From NCBI RefSeq assembly GCF_030272615.1, contig NC_081409.1, positions 529,042,291 through 529,106,290 of the forward strand: DNA of 64,000 nucleotides. Direction: 5' to 3'. The stretch comes from Cryptomeria japonica. Lineage: Eukaryota > Streptophyta > Pinopsida > Cupressales > Cupressaceae. Shown here one piece after another: positions 33,554-44,764 of the stretch. A model generated the notes under the pieces. It made no database searches. It saw nothing but the letters and a program-made list of their open reading frames with translations, and was not told the DNA's origin. Each line of letters starts with the position of its first letter. Position 1 is the stretch's first letter. The translations under genes were made by a program, and so were the position numbers.

Positions 33554-34703
33554 GCATGCACTTGACTTCTGTACATGCAAGCAACCTAGCCATACCCACA
33601 AAAGGCAACCCTGAGAAGGGTGGATTGACTGACCTTCCAAAGTCAGAGTATGCAGACATGACATAAGTCACTACAACAAGCATGGTCCCGTACCTCTCTT
33701 GATGGAAATCCCGCCAAAAACATTAAATGCACCCCTATGGCTCCACAAAAGAAGGTGCATAAGTCACAAAAGTTGTCGTAGCATTTAAAGCTTTGAGTGT
33801 TGATCATGCCATCCGGAAGTGTCGCCAATCCGAAAGAAGTCCGGGGACTTCCGAAACTTGGGTTCTTGAAGTGGGGAAGACAAGGAAAGAACATCAGAAC
33901 CTCGGGGTTCCAGGATGGAGAAAAGAGAGTAGCAAGGAACTTCGAAACCTCGAGGCCTCGGAGTTCCAGAGAACTGAAAAAAGGGCTAAGGAAGGACCTT
34001 CGGAACCTCGGGGTTCCGGAGTTCCGAGAAGGAAGAAGGGAAGCAAAGGAAGAGAACTTTGAAACCTCGGGGTTCCGGAGAAAGGAAGGAAGAAAGGCTA
34101 GGAGAGAACTTCGGAACCTTGGAGTTCCGAGGTTCCGGAGAAGGCAAGGGAAAGGAACTTCGAAACCTCGGTGTTCCGGAGTTCTGAGAAAGGGAAGAAG
34201 AAGAGAAAGGAACTTCGGAACCAGGTTCCGAAGTTCCGGGGAATTGAAGAGGAGGGGAAAGAAAGGGAGAAACCCTCGGGTTTCCAAAATTCTGGGAAAA
34301 GAAAGGAGAGGTAGCAAAGGGAAGGAACTTCGGAACCTCGGGGTTCCGTAGTTCCGGAGAAAGAAGAAAACGAAGAGGGAACTTTAGAACCTCGGGGTTC
34401 CGGAGTTCCGGAGAAGGAAAAGCGAGAGAAGGCAAAGAGAAGGAACTTCGGAACCTCGGGGTTCCGGAGTTCCGGAGAAGGAGAACAGGAGAAGGCAAAG
34501 GGAAAGAACCTCGAAACCTTGGGGTTCGGGGCTTCCGGGGAAGGAAGAAAAGGCCAATGGAGGAACTTCCTCCGGACAAGGCAACACTTCACACTTCATG
34601 ATTCTTCTGCTTTCTCCTTGATCAACTAGGGCAGCGCTGGTCTATGGATCGTATCTCTGATCGGTTCTTACTAATGGACCAAGGGTGTCATAAAATGACA
34701 ACA
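33554..34703 (-). repeat. 5' LTR of Gypsy-B (truncated)
   Basis: It begins TGTTGTCATTTTATGACACC on the minus strand and matches 17431-18220 apart from repeat copy number. The match ends at TGCATGCACTTGAC (about 33554). The remaining half with TATA box and U5 is missing; 33503-33553 is a short stretch of unknown origin before the terminus at 33502. The flank at 34704-34708 is ATACC. Confidence 0.65.
33895..34560. repeat. GGAACC hairpin array in Gypsy-B 5' LTR
   Basis: About twelve units of the GGAACC-loop-GGTTCC type recur at 49-65 base spacing. One unit is a near-perfect palindrome of two 14-base arms around a single A (34209-34237). Purine-rich spacers separate units. Long stop-free frames on both strands here are a by-product of the repeat. 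Confidence 0.75.
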
Positions 34704-34708
34704 ATACC

Positions 34709-35960
34709 ATCACTCTTTTGCTCCTCTCTTGATGAGCTTTCCCCATCACTGCTCTTTGAATTAGACTGCTGATCTGATTTTTATGATGTAGATTCTAAAG
34801 CTGAAAAGTACTCCAATTGCTATCTTTTTCCTATACAATGCATTTGTGAGATGGGTCCCAAGGCTCTCCGTAATGAAAACCCAATTTCTTCCTCCAAAGG
34901 TCATTTAGCTGCTCACTATCCAACTTGTTGGATTTATTCAATGACTGATTTGATTCCTTGTGAAATTGTTTCTTATCCTTATCTTTCTTATGAGGGAATC
35001 CCTTAGACTGAAACTTGCTTCTAGAAGTACAAGCCTCAATGTCTCTAGTCTTCTTGATGGCTTCTTGCAAAGTAGGTGGATTGAGTGCCTTAATCCAACC
35101 TCTTGAAGGATCTGTCAAGTCATCCATGAATAGAACCATGAGTCTCCTCTCTTAAATATTTGTGACTAACACTGCAAGTCTTTGGAAATCAGCTATGTAG
35201 GCATGTACAAAACCTCACTATTTTAGTTGAGCTAACTTCTCGAAATGCAATTTTGGATCTTTCTTATCAAACCTCTCAATAAGCCTCCATGAGAACTTTG
35301 CATAGGAGGTGATTTGATCATGATCCATGGTGACAATTTGTGTGCAATGCCATCAAAGTGTATTGCCACATACTTGATTGCCTCTTCCTCTAGAATGGGA
35401 TTAAGCTGACAATAGGTGTCCACATTTTGTACCCAAGCTCTAGTTGACGTCTTCCCCAAAACATCATAGTAGGGAAGGGTTAGTTTCCCAACCTTTTTCT
35501 GCAAATCATAATTTTGTGTTATACCTCCAGCGTGGGGTCTATGCTTCATTCTGACAGCAATATAGCCTTTGAGTGATATGGCAGCTTGAAACTGGGGACC
35601 TCCATTTCTCCAATCCTGCATGAACTAATTCTGTAAATCAGTAACTAGGGGCTCATTCTCAACTTGTGGTTGAGCCCTAACTGTTCTTGTTTGGTGATTT
35701 GCATTTCCACCATGAATTGAATTTTCTCCTTGACAATTCTTATCTCCTTGTGGACCATTATTGCATCCATTATTTGCATTATTTGCATCCACATTGTAAT
35801 TAACATTATTATTCACACCCAATTGATGAGCCATGAGTTCTACTAGCTGTCCTAAACGCTGATTTGTCTCTTGTGCCCTTTGTTCTATAGCCTGCTACCC
35901 TCTAAGAAGAGCATCCATCATGTTCAAAAAACGCTCTTCACCTGTATCTCTGTCACCCAT
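34709..35960 (-). pseudogene. gag: Gag of chromovirus
   Basis: The ATG at 35960 opens MGDRDTGEERFLNMM; a TAG lies soon after (35895-35897) and a TAA at 35625-35627, each one C-to-T change from a glutamine codon. Motifs are an N/G-rich stretch, KLTLPYYDVLGKTSTRAWVQ and a knuckle RKKLGFHYGEPWDPSHKC, in which the two leading cysteines of the usual CxxC are lost (FHYGE). The reading frame is broken near 34840-35230. The 3' end is cut by the Gypsy-B insertion, and protease follows at 16362-16703. Confidence 0.7.
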
Positions 35961-36124
35961 ATTTCCTATTCTCTATGCTTCTACTACTCTCTATTCTTTT
36001 GCAGCCAAATTAGGATAGGATCTGCTTTTACAGGTGTTGTAGTCATGTGTATATGGCTGATGCTCAAACCCTAAAATATCAAATATCGTATCATTCTGAA
36101 TCCTTCAATATGTTAGGATACATT

Positions 36125-36136
36125 GCTCTGATACCA
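36125..36136 (-). other. Primer binding site of chromovirus
   Basis: The minus strand reads TGGTATCAGAGC, a perfect initiator-methionine tRNA primer site, one base after the LTR end. Confidence 0.75.
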
Positions 36137-36137
36137 G

Positions 36138-37255
36138 TGTAACATACACCCTTGCCCCTTGATTTTGTTTTGTTTTGTTTTTCTTGTTTGTTGTGTTTGA
36201 TAGAAAGAGATGAAAGTTGCAAAAATGTATTGCAATGTATATAGATTTATTCTAGTAAATTAACAAAGGAAATAGCTTGCAAACACAATATTTAAATGTT
36301 CACAATCAGCTGTAATCTGAAAGTATAGAACAATAGCAAAACTAGAGATACTCGAACGGCTTAATCTCATTACAAACAATTATTTAACATACCCATTTGC
36401 TGTTCACATTAAATATTGACAACAGCAACAATAACCAGCAAACTAGCACCCAAAAACCCTAGGCTCCACCCTCAATACTCCACAAGAAGGGATGGCCTGA
36501 TGTAGAATTGATTCACCAAGGTCTAAAAGCTTCAAATGCACAAAACAATCACTCCAAACCCTCAATCAATCCCACGCCCAACTACAAGGTGGTATGACAA
36601 GAAAATAGAAAGATCAAAGTTAAAATAGCAACAGTCTCTTCAAACTCTTTATAATCACCCTCTCACAAATCTGCTCTTAAGATACTTTGTGTAAAACACA
36701 GATTTAATTCAACAATTAAACCCAGCTGTGATCTCTGTATGAAACCGCCACGTAATCATCTAGATTGGATCTCTCACCAATGTGGAAGATGTTCCTTGCA
36801 AAGGTTTTCGTCCTCACAAAGCCACAAGATGAACAAGTTCAACCAGCAAGAAAGTCTCTGAAATATCAAAACCAAGCAATAATAAAATGAGCTCCCAAAC
36901 TTTATGCTTTCCAATTTCCACACCCAGCCAAGGAGTTTTTTAATTTTTATTTTAAAACCTTGTCTCCCCCAAAGTGATGTTCATCCCCAAAAAGGCCCTC
37001 TTTATTAAATTTTCGCACTTTAATATTTGGGGTGCCTATATAGTCCATATTTAAATAAATTAAAATAATGATAAAGTTAAATCTTTAATTTAACTTTATT
37101 ACTATATGTTTATTGCTATTAAAAATAAAGCATTGGACTATAAGAAATATTAAGACAACTGCATCCACTAACACGTCTAAAAATAATAATGTTGACAATT
37201 GACTTAGTTGATGCCCAATACCGACTTACTAAAAAGAGTAAGTATAGGAAAAATG
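36138..37255 (-). repeat. 5' LTR of chromovirus (U3 side truncated)
   Basis: The end beside the primer site reads TGTAACATACACCC on the plus strand. Bases 36851-37255 match 6541-6930 of the 3' LTR. Homology stops just after the hairpin at about 37222-37240 (ACTTACT with AGTAAGT), so the U3 start is missing. Confidence 0.65.
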
Positions 37256-38043
37256 AAATGCAAGGTAAATGCAAATTCAAATTGACTTAGGACAAAGTGG
37301 CGCACTTTAGATATCCCCAAGGACTAATGTGAAGGAGGTGAGCGCATTCTCAAGGGGTCCAGGGACAAACAAGGGCGCGTTTTAGGTGTCCCTAAGGACA
37401 ATCATCAACACAATTCCTTGTTCCTGATAGGCAAACACTTGGGCACAAATGAGACATGTCCAAGGACAAAACACTAGATCCACGACGCAAATGAAACATT
37501 GTCAAGGACAAAACATCTAAATGTAAAGTTCGCCTAAGGAAATTTCCCAAATACTTGATCCTTTTCAATCATTTTCATAGTTGATCCTTAGGCCTTGAGT
37601 TCTTAATTTTGGATTTCCTCAATTAGACAAAGGATTTTGAAAAAAATCTTCCTTATTCCCTGATCCTGTCAAGGTCAGAAAATCCGACTTTGACAAGCAA
37701 TTCCTCTTGTCTAGGCATCACTTCCGTGAACCTTGCCAACATTGCCCAATGCTTAACAATTCCACAACTTCACTTAGCTTGACAATTTTCGTGACGACAT
37801 TTTGCATTTGAGAACTTTGACAATATTGATAGCATTTGACAATTTTGAATACCCGACTCGATTTTATAGCAAGGACAAGACATTGCATCTTCAACACCCA
37901 TGCCATTCCGGATTGACACGACATATCCCACTCACAAGCAAAGGTTAAAAAAACTACGAAACTATTGCCAAATTAAGACAACTACCTAAAAGACCTATGC
38001 CAGGAAGCGAAAAAGTGGGGGTATGTGTGAAAGCATCACAACA
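37256..38043 (-). repeat. Repeat-bearing region ending in terminus, occurrence C
   Basis: The plus-strand right end (38008-38043) matches the conserved terminus but lacks the palindrome: TGTTGTGATGC, then CACACATACCCCCACTTTTTCGC is read on the minus strand. Within 37295-37515 the word CCAAGGAC or TCAAGGAC recurs five or so times next to GGCGC- or GAGCGC-like words, a further degenerate array. No coding potential was seen. Confidence 0.4.
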
Positions 38044-39818
38044 ATATGCAAATACACTACATAATAGAATGCCTGTGCTAATATAGGTCATATCAACCCC
38101 AAAGAGGGCATATGTCACAACGGGTGTGTATGCACTATGAGGTGTGTAGTACGCCACTACATAGAGAACCTATGCCACTAACTAGGGTTATGGGTTTAAG
38201 TTAGAATAGAGTGTAGGTGCACTGAAAGATTGTGTGAAAATGCCTGGATCAGGATAGGGTGTGCTGTTTGATAGAGCGGTTGTACAAAACTAGAAAAAAT
38301 GTCAAATGCACATAAAAATTTGCAAAAATCCATAAAAAACAAACTTGTAAACATGAAAATTAGATAGGTACATGGTCCTATTAGGCATGCCAAAGTGTGT
38401 ATGCTAAGATTTGAAACAAATATGAACTAAATCAATGCAAACTAAAGAACCTAATTCCAAGCCTAGAACAACTCTGATTGAGCTAAGGAATGCATACAAA
38501 TGGTGAAAGAGAAACGAGATTCTCACCAATACAAATCTTGATTCTTATGGGATATGTTCAAGATGATTGATGTTGTTGAGAGTTGACGTAGTTGCTCATT
38601 CTTGCAACATGACTTTGCTTTGCATCCAATTCCAACCCTTAGAAATGGCTTGAGGGATATGAGATATATATATTTGGGATGAGGATGATGGATGGATTAG
38701 AATTTGATTTTGTGCAAGAGAGAATAAGAAGCCTGCAAGTGGTATCTTGTGATTGGTGCACATCATTAGGGCAAAGATTGAAAAAACAGAGTGTAACACT
38801 AGCAGGGAGGGTTGAGAAATGAGAGAAAAATTAGGCAGCATAACATCTAGGTTTTCAGCATTTGACATTTGAAATTTGGAAAAGACAAGTAAAAAATGGA
38901 TGCATACCTTTGTCAAATGCACTCCAAGCTCAATTATGCTTTCCAATCAAATCTCTCAGCTCAATTTGCCCTGTTGGAAGACCAAAACAGCAAAAAAAAG
39001 AATTTATTGACAAGTTTGGGCATGCAGTTTTCTATTTTTTCTGCATCTGAGTCTGACTGGGAAAAATGCATCTGACTTTGAAAATCAGGCATGTCTTTTG
39101 CATAAATTTGCCGAGTCATGGTGAATATGTAGTAGAGACTTGGTGTACAAGTCTAGGTGGATTGGTGTGTTTTCATTTTGGACTTGCAAGTTGCACCAAG
39201 TCATGACAAGCACATGAGTTTTCCAACTATGAAGTAGACAAACCCTGTTAAGTTCTTTCCATTGATGTTTATAGGAAGTGAAAGTTTTGTAGAGCCCTAT
39301 AGCATCTTGTTATCTTGAAAGTGGTTTGATGGCCTTCAACACATCATTGGAGGTTAACAACATTGGATGAGTCCTTGAAGACAGATTTATCATTCTTTGT
39401 GTTTGCTATGAGCTTCAAGAAGTTGGTCTCAGATGACAATCTTTTGTTCCTACCCAAAGGAGAAGGGTATCTTTGTTTAACGAGCAAGTAAATGTGACTA
39501 TGCCTGTTTGTGATTATCATGGGTGAACTGCACAATTGAACTTCGCATTGCTTCGTGCTTGTCCAAGATGTCTATGACTTTGAAACATTAGGTTTTCAAA
39601 GTCCATTACAATTGTCTTTGAAAAGATATCAGATAAAATGGTGTAGTAGTGATTTTTGTTACAATAATATTTTGGATCACCCTCCGTGATCCATCACTAG
39701 GATGGCTCAGGCAAATGAATGTGAAGATTGCAGATTCTAGTCTCCTTATGGTGCTCAAGAGGCTAAGAAGGTAAGTTATCTCAAGAGATGTGGAGCTACT
39801 TGGGATCTTCCTCATTTG

Positions 39819-39987
39819 TTTAGTTGAGCTACTTGGCTGTTTCGTTGAGCTACTTGGTTGCTTAGTTGAGCTATCTGGTTGTCTGGTTGAGCTGCTTGGC
39901 TATGTGTTTGAGCCTACTCGGTTGTCTGATTGAGCTACTTGGTTGTGTGTTTGAGCTAATTGGTTGTCAGTTTGAGCTAGCCGCTTG
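39819..39987. repeat. 21-bp minisatellite, eight units
   Basis: Units of the form TTAGTTGAGCTACTTGGCTG follow each other directly; one unit is 22 bases. Units diverge toward the right end. In one frame the first four units read as seven-residue repeats (LVELLGC, FVELLGC, LVELSGC, LVELLGY), which is probably chance because the period is a multiple of three. Confidence 0.75.
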
Positions 39988-40860
39988 TCCAAGTCACCTG
40001 CCTGCTTGTCCTTTTTAGAGTGACACATCATCCATGGAATTTTTAAATGAATTTCAAATATCATTTAACGGGTGTAATATAAGGTGGGATGAACCGATGA
40101 ACCATGTGTATTTCATATGCTAAATATATATATTGTTCATTGGTTCATCCACACCTAAGTATTTTCTGTGTGCATTTCAGATATAAGCCCCCCAAAAAAG
40201 GAAGACCGAAGAACGAAGGGCAAGGAGAAATCCACACCTCTAGATAAAACAATCTCCAAGATAAGAGAAGAAAATTAGGTGGAAGGGAATCCACAAAGTA
40301 AATAAAACGTAGAATGTGTGGTAGTAGTTCAAAATATGATTGTAAACAAAGAATAATTGTCTTGCATGTTGTTGTGTGCAAGTAACTTGTTGGACTACCC
40401 ATACTTGTAGTGATTTGGTAAGGAAATACTACAAAATACGCACAGCTTCATATAATTCAGTATTATATTATCTTTTCAACAAGAGTCTAGTGATGCATTT
40501 CTCCAAAAAAATATTGTTTCTAAATGCTTGGTGATTGCTAAATTCACTTTCACTATTATGTAATTTATTGAACAATTTAAATTTCCTCGATGTATTTCTA
40601 TGTAATGTTTGGCACAACAATACAGGAGGAAACTGAAAGCTCAAATATAATGTTTTTTTATCAGATTTTCTTGGATTCTTTTTGTCTTTGTGTATAATAT
40701 ATTAGTCTATATGTGCTTATCAAGATTTTTAGTGATTAATCTCTTCCTTGTTCCTAAGACTGTGTAACAATAAATGTGAATAAAGAGATTATTTTTGTTG
40801 TCAATTTTCATTTATGAAGTAAATTTCTAATGTATATTTTGTTTGTGCTTCTTCGCTGCA

Positions 40861-40924
40861 GATGGGTGTTTTGTCAGAAATTGAAAATCTAAAAGGGATA
40901 GAGCACATTATTTTCTTATCTCAG
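40861..40924 (+). other. Exon-like segment of unknown gene
   Basis: Sixty-four bases are bounded by a strong plant acceptor (pyrimidine-rich TTGTTTGTGCTTCTTCGCTGCAG) and a CTCAG-GTTTGG donor. In frame they read MGVLSEIENLKGIEHIIFLS. The pattern KGIEHIIFLSQ resembles the beta-strand before the active site in Rossmann-fold NAD(P)-binding proteins, but the match is too short to name. No neighbouring exon was identified with confidence. Confidence 0.25.
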
Positions 40925-41582
40925 GTTTGGTTTATTAAGTTCCTTGCATTGTTATTTTTGGGTTGAATATGTTAGCTGCATCCTCCATAAAGTTGCACAT
41001 TGAGCTGGAAAAGCAATTTGTCAACAAAACAGATCTCTTTGTAAGTGCCTATAAGGATCTTATGACCAAATTAATTTGAAGGAATATCATCACATTAGCA
41101 TCTCCACGGTAACCACTGAGTCACTCCCTTTGTATTAAACTTGGTAAAAAAATAATGAGTGCAAACCAGATGCCATTTCCTGCAATCTTTCAATCTAAGT
41201 AGAAGACAGAAGGTTTCCTTGACAAACCATAAAGAATGCAAAGGTCTCTAAGTTATGTCTAGCCATTCCACTCTAAAGACAGTGATCACTTGTTGTAGAT
41301 CTTTGTTCTCCCTGGCAGCTACGATGTAGATTGCATCCCCAACAAGTCCTGATACCGGGTGTTTACTCAGAGTTGTTAGGGTATTTGCAGCCTCATTTTT
41401 GAGCCTCGGGAGGATGAATATGTTGATTGTGATAATCCCTAGCTCACATCTCCCATCATTTGCACAACGTCGTAAAGGAGCATTTCCAACAATGAGCCAT
41501 CATGTATGTGGGTGTGTTGTAGATGTTTCTCCTTGATGACCTTTTGAATAGCCTTCTCTATATCAACAGATGACACAATAAA

Positions 41583-43099
41583 TGTAATGTCCCCTAATTA
41601 GGAAAGCCCTAAATTTGCCTTAAATAAATAATTGGGTTTTAGGGAATACCTATTTTACTTGATTGAATCCCTGCAAAACAGAATCAGAAAATATTTACAA
41701 CATAATACTATAAGATTTGAATATGTCAAGATAAGGTGAGTGATACAACTATCTGTCAAGACCTGCAAATAGGTTAGAAAACATCTTATAATATGATTAA
41801 TAAAATAATATCAGATCATAAGTGAAAACCAGAATCACATTTAGTCTCTAATCTTATCCGTAGTGAACTAGGGTAGAATGATTGATAAGATGCCCTAGAG
41901 ACCCTCTACCCTAGGCCCAAGAGCCGACGCTACATCCCTCTTGGCCCCATCTGGCCTCTTGCCATTCATATGGGGTGGCGTGCCCAGTGAGGCGTCCTAT
42001 CACTGTTCCCCTCATCATAACCATCCTTCCTATTCCATGCTTAAGTGATTCATCATTAAGGGTGCAATTACAGCAGGGTGTCCAAGTAGCCCTTCCTTCC
42101 TAAGCCCAAGAGCAGATGCTACATCCCTCTTGGCCCTCATATGGCAGGCCTCAGCCATCCATCATGGGGTGGCATACCTAGGAAAGAACCCCATCGCCAT
42201 TTCCCCTCTCTGTAGGCCCTTAACCCTCTATCATACAGCACTCATTTAAACTTGTATTAACATAAAATTAGTGTGGTTACTGAGATTCTATTCATATGAA
42301 ATTGATATAATATATGGTAACTAGTGAGATCATAATGCATGAAAGGCCCATATCTATTGGCTGTCATTTCCATTTACAGTTCTGTTAATGATGAACGCTG
42401 ATAATATACTGATATCAGATAATCGTTTAAATGCTGAAATTACAGCAGTCTGATAATATCACTGTAACCTTTTATTTGCAATTATTATTTCCTTATGGCA
42501 CAAGACTATGGATGCAATAGATTATAATTATTAAACTGTTGAAAGAGAAGTTTGATATATTTAAGGGCAGATTATAACCATATTATATTCCTATTATAAC
42601 AGTCATATCGGACTGTGCTATGTGATATTAATAATGATAATTCATCAGGTTCCTACCTGTTGCAATTCTGTATTCCCTACCACTGCAGATGCTCTCTTAT
42701 CTTCTCTTTTTCTTCTTCCATCCCGCATTGCTGGAGAGAGATCGGTCCCTTTTAAAATATTCTATGGTTATGACTTTTCCACAAGGGATGTGTAGGGCAG
42801 AGCAATGACTATCGACCGCAGCCTTTGGTATCTTAATTTGGAATGCTAACTTATAATAAGTCATCGGTGAGCACTAATGGTAATTTGTGAATATTTTTAA
42901 ATGGTAATATGTATAAACAAATAAATTAATAATCTCAATAAACAGATATAAATATTAATACTCAAATATAAGGGATTCTCATTTATAATTATTGTAAAAG
43001 ATTCATTTAATAACTTAATGAGAATAATATAATAATAATGTACAAGAAATAAATAAAGGACATATATACATAAATAGTCACAATATAGGGGCTATTACA
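41583..43099. mobile_element. Solo LTR (1517 bp) with perfect ATAAA target duplication
   Basis: It begins TGTAATGTCCCCTA and ends TAGGGGCTATTACA, inverted at 12 of 14 bases. The flanks 41578-41582 and 43100-43104 are both ATAAA. No coding region lies inside. TG..CA ends with a 5-bp duplication indicate a solo LTR left by recombination. Inside, a stretch with GCTACATCCCTCTTGGCCC and a CATATGG..GGGGTGGC word occurs twice (from about 41920 and 42108). Confidence 0.8.
41920..42215. repeat. Internal duplication in solo LTR
   Basis: Two units about 187 bases apart share AGCCCAAGAGC or GGCCCAAGAGC, then GCTACATCCCTCTTGGCCC, then GGGGTGGC and CATTTCCCCTC or CTGTTCCCCTC. The interval is similar to the length of the 168-bp array units elsewhere but the sequence is unrelated. 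Confidence 0.6.
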
Positions 43100-43818
43100 A
43101 TAAATACATGTCGAAGTTGTGAATCCAAACTCCCCAAGTTGCAGTTGTAGACACAACTTGGGAACTTCATCCTTTCCACCATCTTGTTTCGATTTTTACA
43201 ATCCCGGTCATGATTAAATAGGTGTAGTGCAAGGATTTAAGAGGATATGTGATCTTTGTGTACATACTTCAAGTCAGATAATTCTGCAAAATGAGGACAT
43301 TCGTGTCATCAAAATGCATTTTCATAGCCTTACCCATCTCCTTCATGTGAGTTATCTGCATTGGCAATCGTAGCTAAACCATCCATTGTCTCCATATCTA
43401 TTGATGATGTTTTTTTTTGTCTGATGAATACCACAAATGGAGAAACAGTCAATAGCTTGGTTAGCATCTCTGAAAGTAAGCTTGATTGTGAACTCACTTA
43501 TCGATTTTTACACATCCAAGGTGTTGGGACTAAATTTAAATTTTTTACAAATTTATCTAAGTTCACACTCCTTTTGTAATTTTGCCCTATTTTGTTTTGT
43601 TATAATAACTCATTTCATGTTGCGTATGCTTTCATTTATTCAAAAAATTTCTCGAAGGCATATTTCGATCGTTCTGGAGGTTCAAGAACCTTTTGAACCT
43701 CCAACAATGCTCAATATTGTTAAAAAATTCCAACAAAGTAGAGAAAACTGAGTAAGTAAAGAGAAAAGGAACTAAGGGTGAGGTGGTGTCAATGGGTTCA
43801 AGATTCATTGAACCCTTT
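43100..43818. other. Non-coding stretch with two related hairpins
   Basis: No gene recognised. A perfect hairpin GGAGGTTCAA with TTGAACCTCC lies at 43676-43702 and a similar one GGGTTCAA with TTGAACCC at 43794-43815, just before LTR-C. The core GGTTCAA is shared while the outer pairs differ. Confidence 0.5.
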
Positions 43819-44764
43819 TGTTGATGTGTGTTTTCTGCACATACGAACATAGAATAAAATACCAAAGTATTTTACCCTCTCTTGAACAAAATCACTTCAG
43901 ATGCTAAATATCTGATCAATTAAAACGATTCCAAGGTTTCTACGGTTAGTTCTTGACATGTGGGTAACTCAATGGCTTGATGTGATAATGCTGTTTTCAC
44001 TTGGGGACTTATGTAATTGTTCGATTTGGGATCTTTCATGGATTTGGAATTATAATAGGTATGCCAATGACTTAGGATTTAATAATTAAGCTCTTGATCT
44101 AATCTAACAAGGATTTCTAAAAAATGACAAAAGGAATAGGGTTTAGGAATTCTATTATAAAGCCTAGAATGCAAGAAAAGGGTGAGTGATTCAATGGAAT
44201 TCTACTAGACAAGGTCTCACCATCAAAACGAACAATTCGACACAAGCTTAGTGCAATCATCTAAGGTATATTTCATGGATGTTCAAATTATTACCATCAA
44301 ACATTGATACCATTCAAAGTAATGCATAACAATGGACATATAATAATTGAAGTTAAGTTCGCATAAAATTCCAACTGACCACGCAAGGCACACTTACAAT
44401 CAACAAGAGGCTAGTGGTATGGACTAAATTGATTCCACACAAATGCATTCAACAAATTTCTTCATTCAATCTAAAATACTTGAAAATAAATTCTAATCTA
44501 ACTTGGAGGCAATGAGAACCACAAATGCATACAACACTTAAACAAAATCACCATCAATTCGAACAATGACTTGTATTCAAATCTGTAGCATATAAGCGAC
44601 AATTCTCAAAAATCTCTCTTTTACAAATGAGAGGCAATGGGGTTTATATAGAGCCTCAAAAGAAATGAATGGCCTAGATTCATTTAGAATCAAGGGCCAA
44701 GATTATGCCAACACAACCCTAAAGTTGCCCTAATTAGGGTTTACATAAAAATAGAGCCACCAAC
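43819..44764 (-). repeat. LTR-C, 3' LTR after 3' ORF copy C
   Basis: It begins TGTTGATGTG (plus strand) and is homologous to LTR-B. Its other end is taken as CCACCAACA (44764), just beyond the stop codon of copy C. There is no primer site at 43818, so this is the 3' end of its element, unlike LTR-B. Confidence 0.6.
44641..44652 (-). promoter_or_regulatory. TATA box in LTR-C
   Basis: The minus strand reads CTCTATATAAACC about 115 bases after the LTR start, in the same part of the LTR as the box in LTR-B. Confidence 0.5.

Larger units (their letters stand above)
16709..34703 (-). mobile_element. Gypsy-B, Ty3/gypsy element, itself interrupted
   Basis: LTR ends are TGTTATCA (16709, plus strand) and TGACAACA (18220 and 34703). 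The flanks GTACC (16704-16708) and ATACC (34704-34708) match at four of five bases and lie in the chromovirus. Inside, on the minus strand, are gag (21389-22694), RT (20021-21000) and integrase (18451-19953). The 5' LTR survives only as 33554-34703. The stretch between about 22852 and 33502 belongs to other elements (gag-protease, LTR, 3' ORF, 168-bp array). The exact join to Gypsy-B is not clear on the right side. Confidence 0.6.
6541..37255 (-). mobile_element. Chromovirus (Ty3/gypsy), split by nested insertions
   Basis: Read on the minus strand the parts come in the order 5' LTR (36138-37255, truncated), primer site (36125-36136), gag (34709-35960), protease (16362-16703), protease-RT linker and RT (8822-10147), integrase (7898-8821), integrase C-terminus with chromodomain (7169-7828), polypurine tract and 3' LTR. 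Two insertions separate the blocks. Gypsy-B is flanked by ATACC (34704-34708) and GTACC (16704-16708). An hAT-type insertion is flanked by the 8-mers at 10140-10147 and 16354-16361. Removing both brings the coding order back into one element; pairing of the blocks therefore rests on target duplications as well as order. Confidence 0.75.
38044..41582. other. Non-coding stretch with minisatellite and one exon-like segment
   Basis: No complete gene recognised. Contents are A/T-rich sequence, the 21-bp minisatellite at 39819-39987 and the exon-like segment at 40861-40924. A second open stretch at about 40973-41080 on the plus strand reads AASSIKLHIELEKQF. A minus-strand stretch near 41270-41370 reads VGDAIYIVAARENKD with frame breaks. 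These hint at host-gene or pseudogene remnants. Confidence 0.3.

Noticed and set aside
43437-43751. Plus-strand ORF near the solo LTR
   Set aside because: Low-complexity F/L/S translation with no motif; overlapping frames are equally open.
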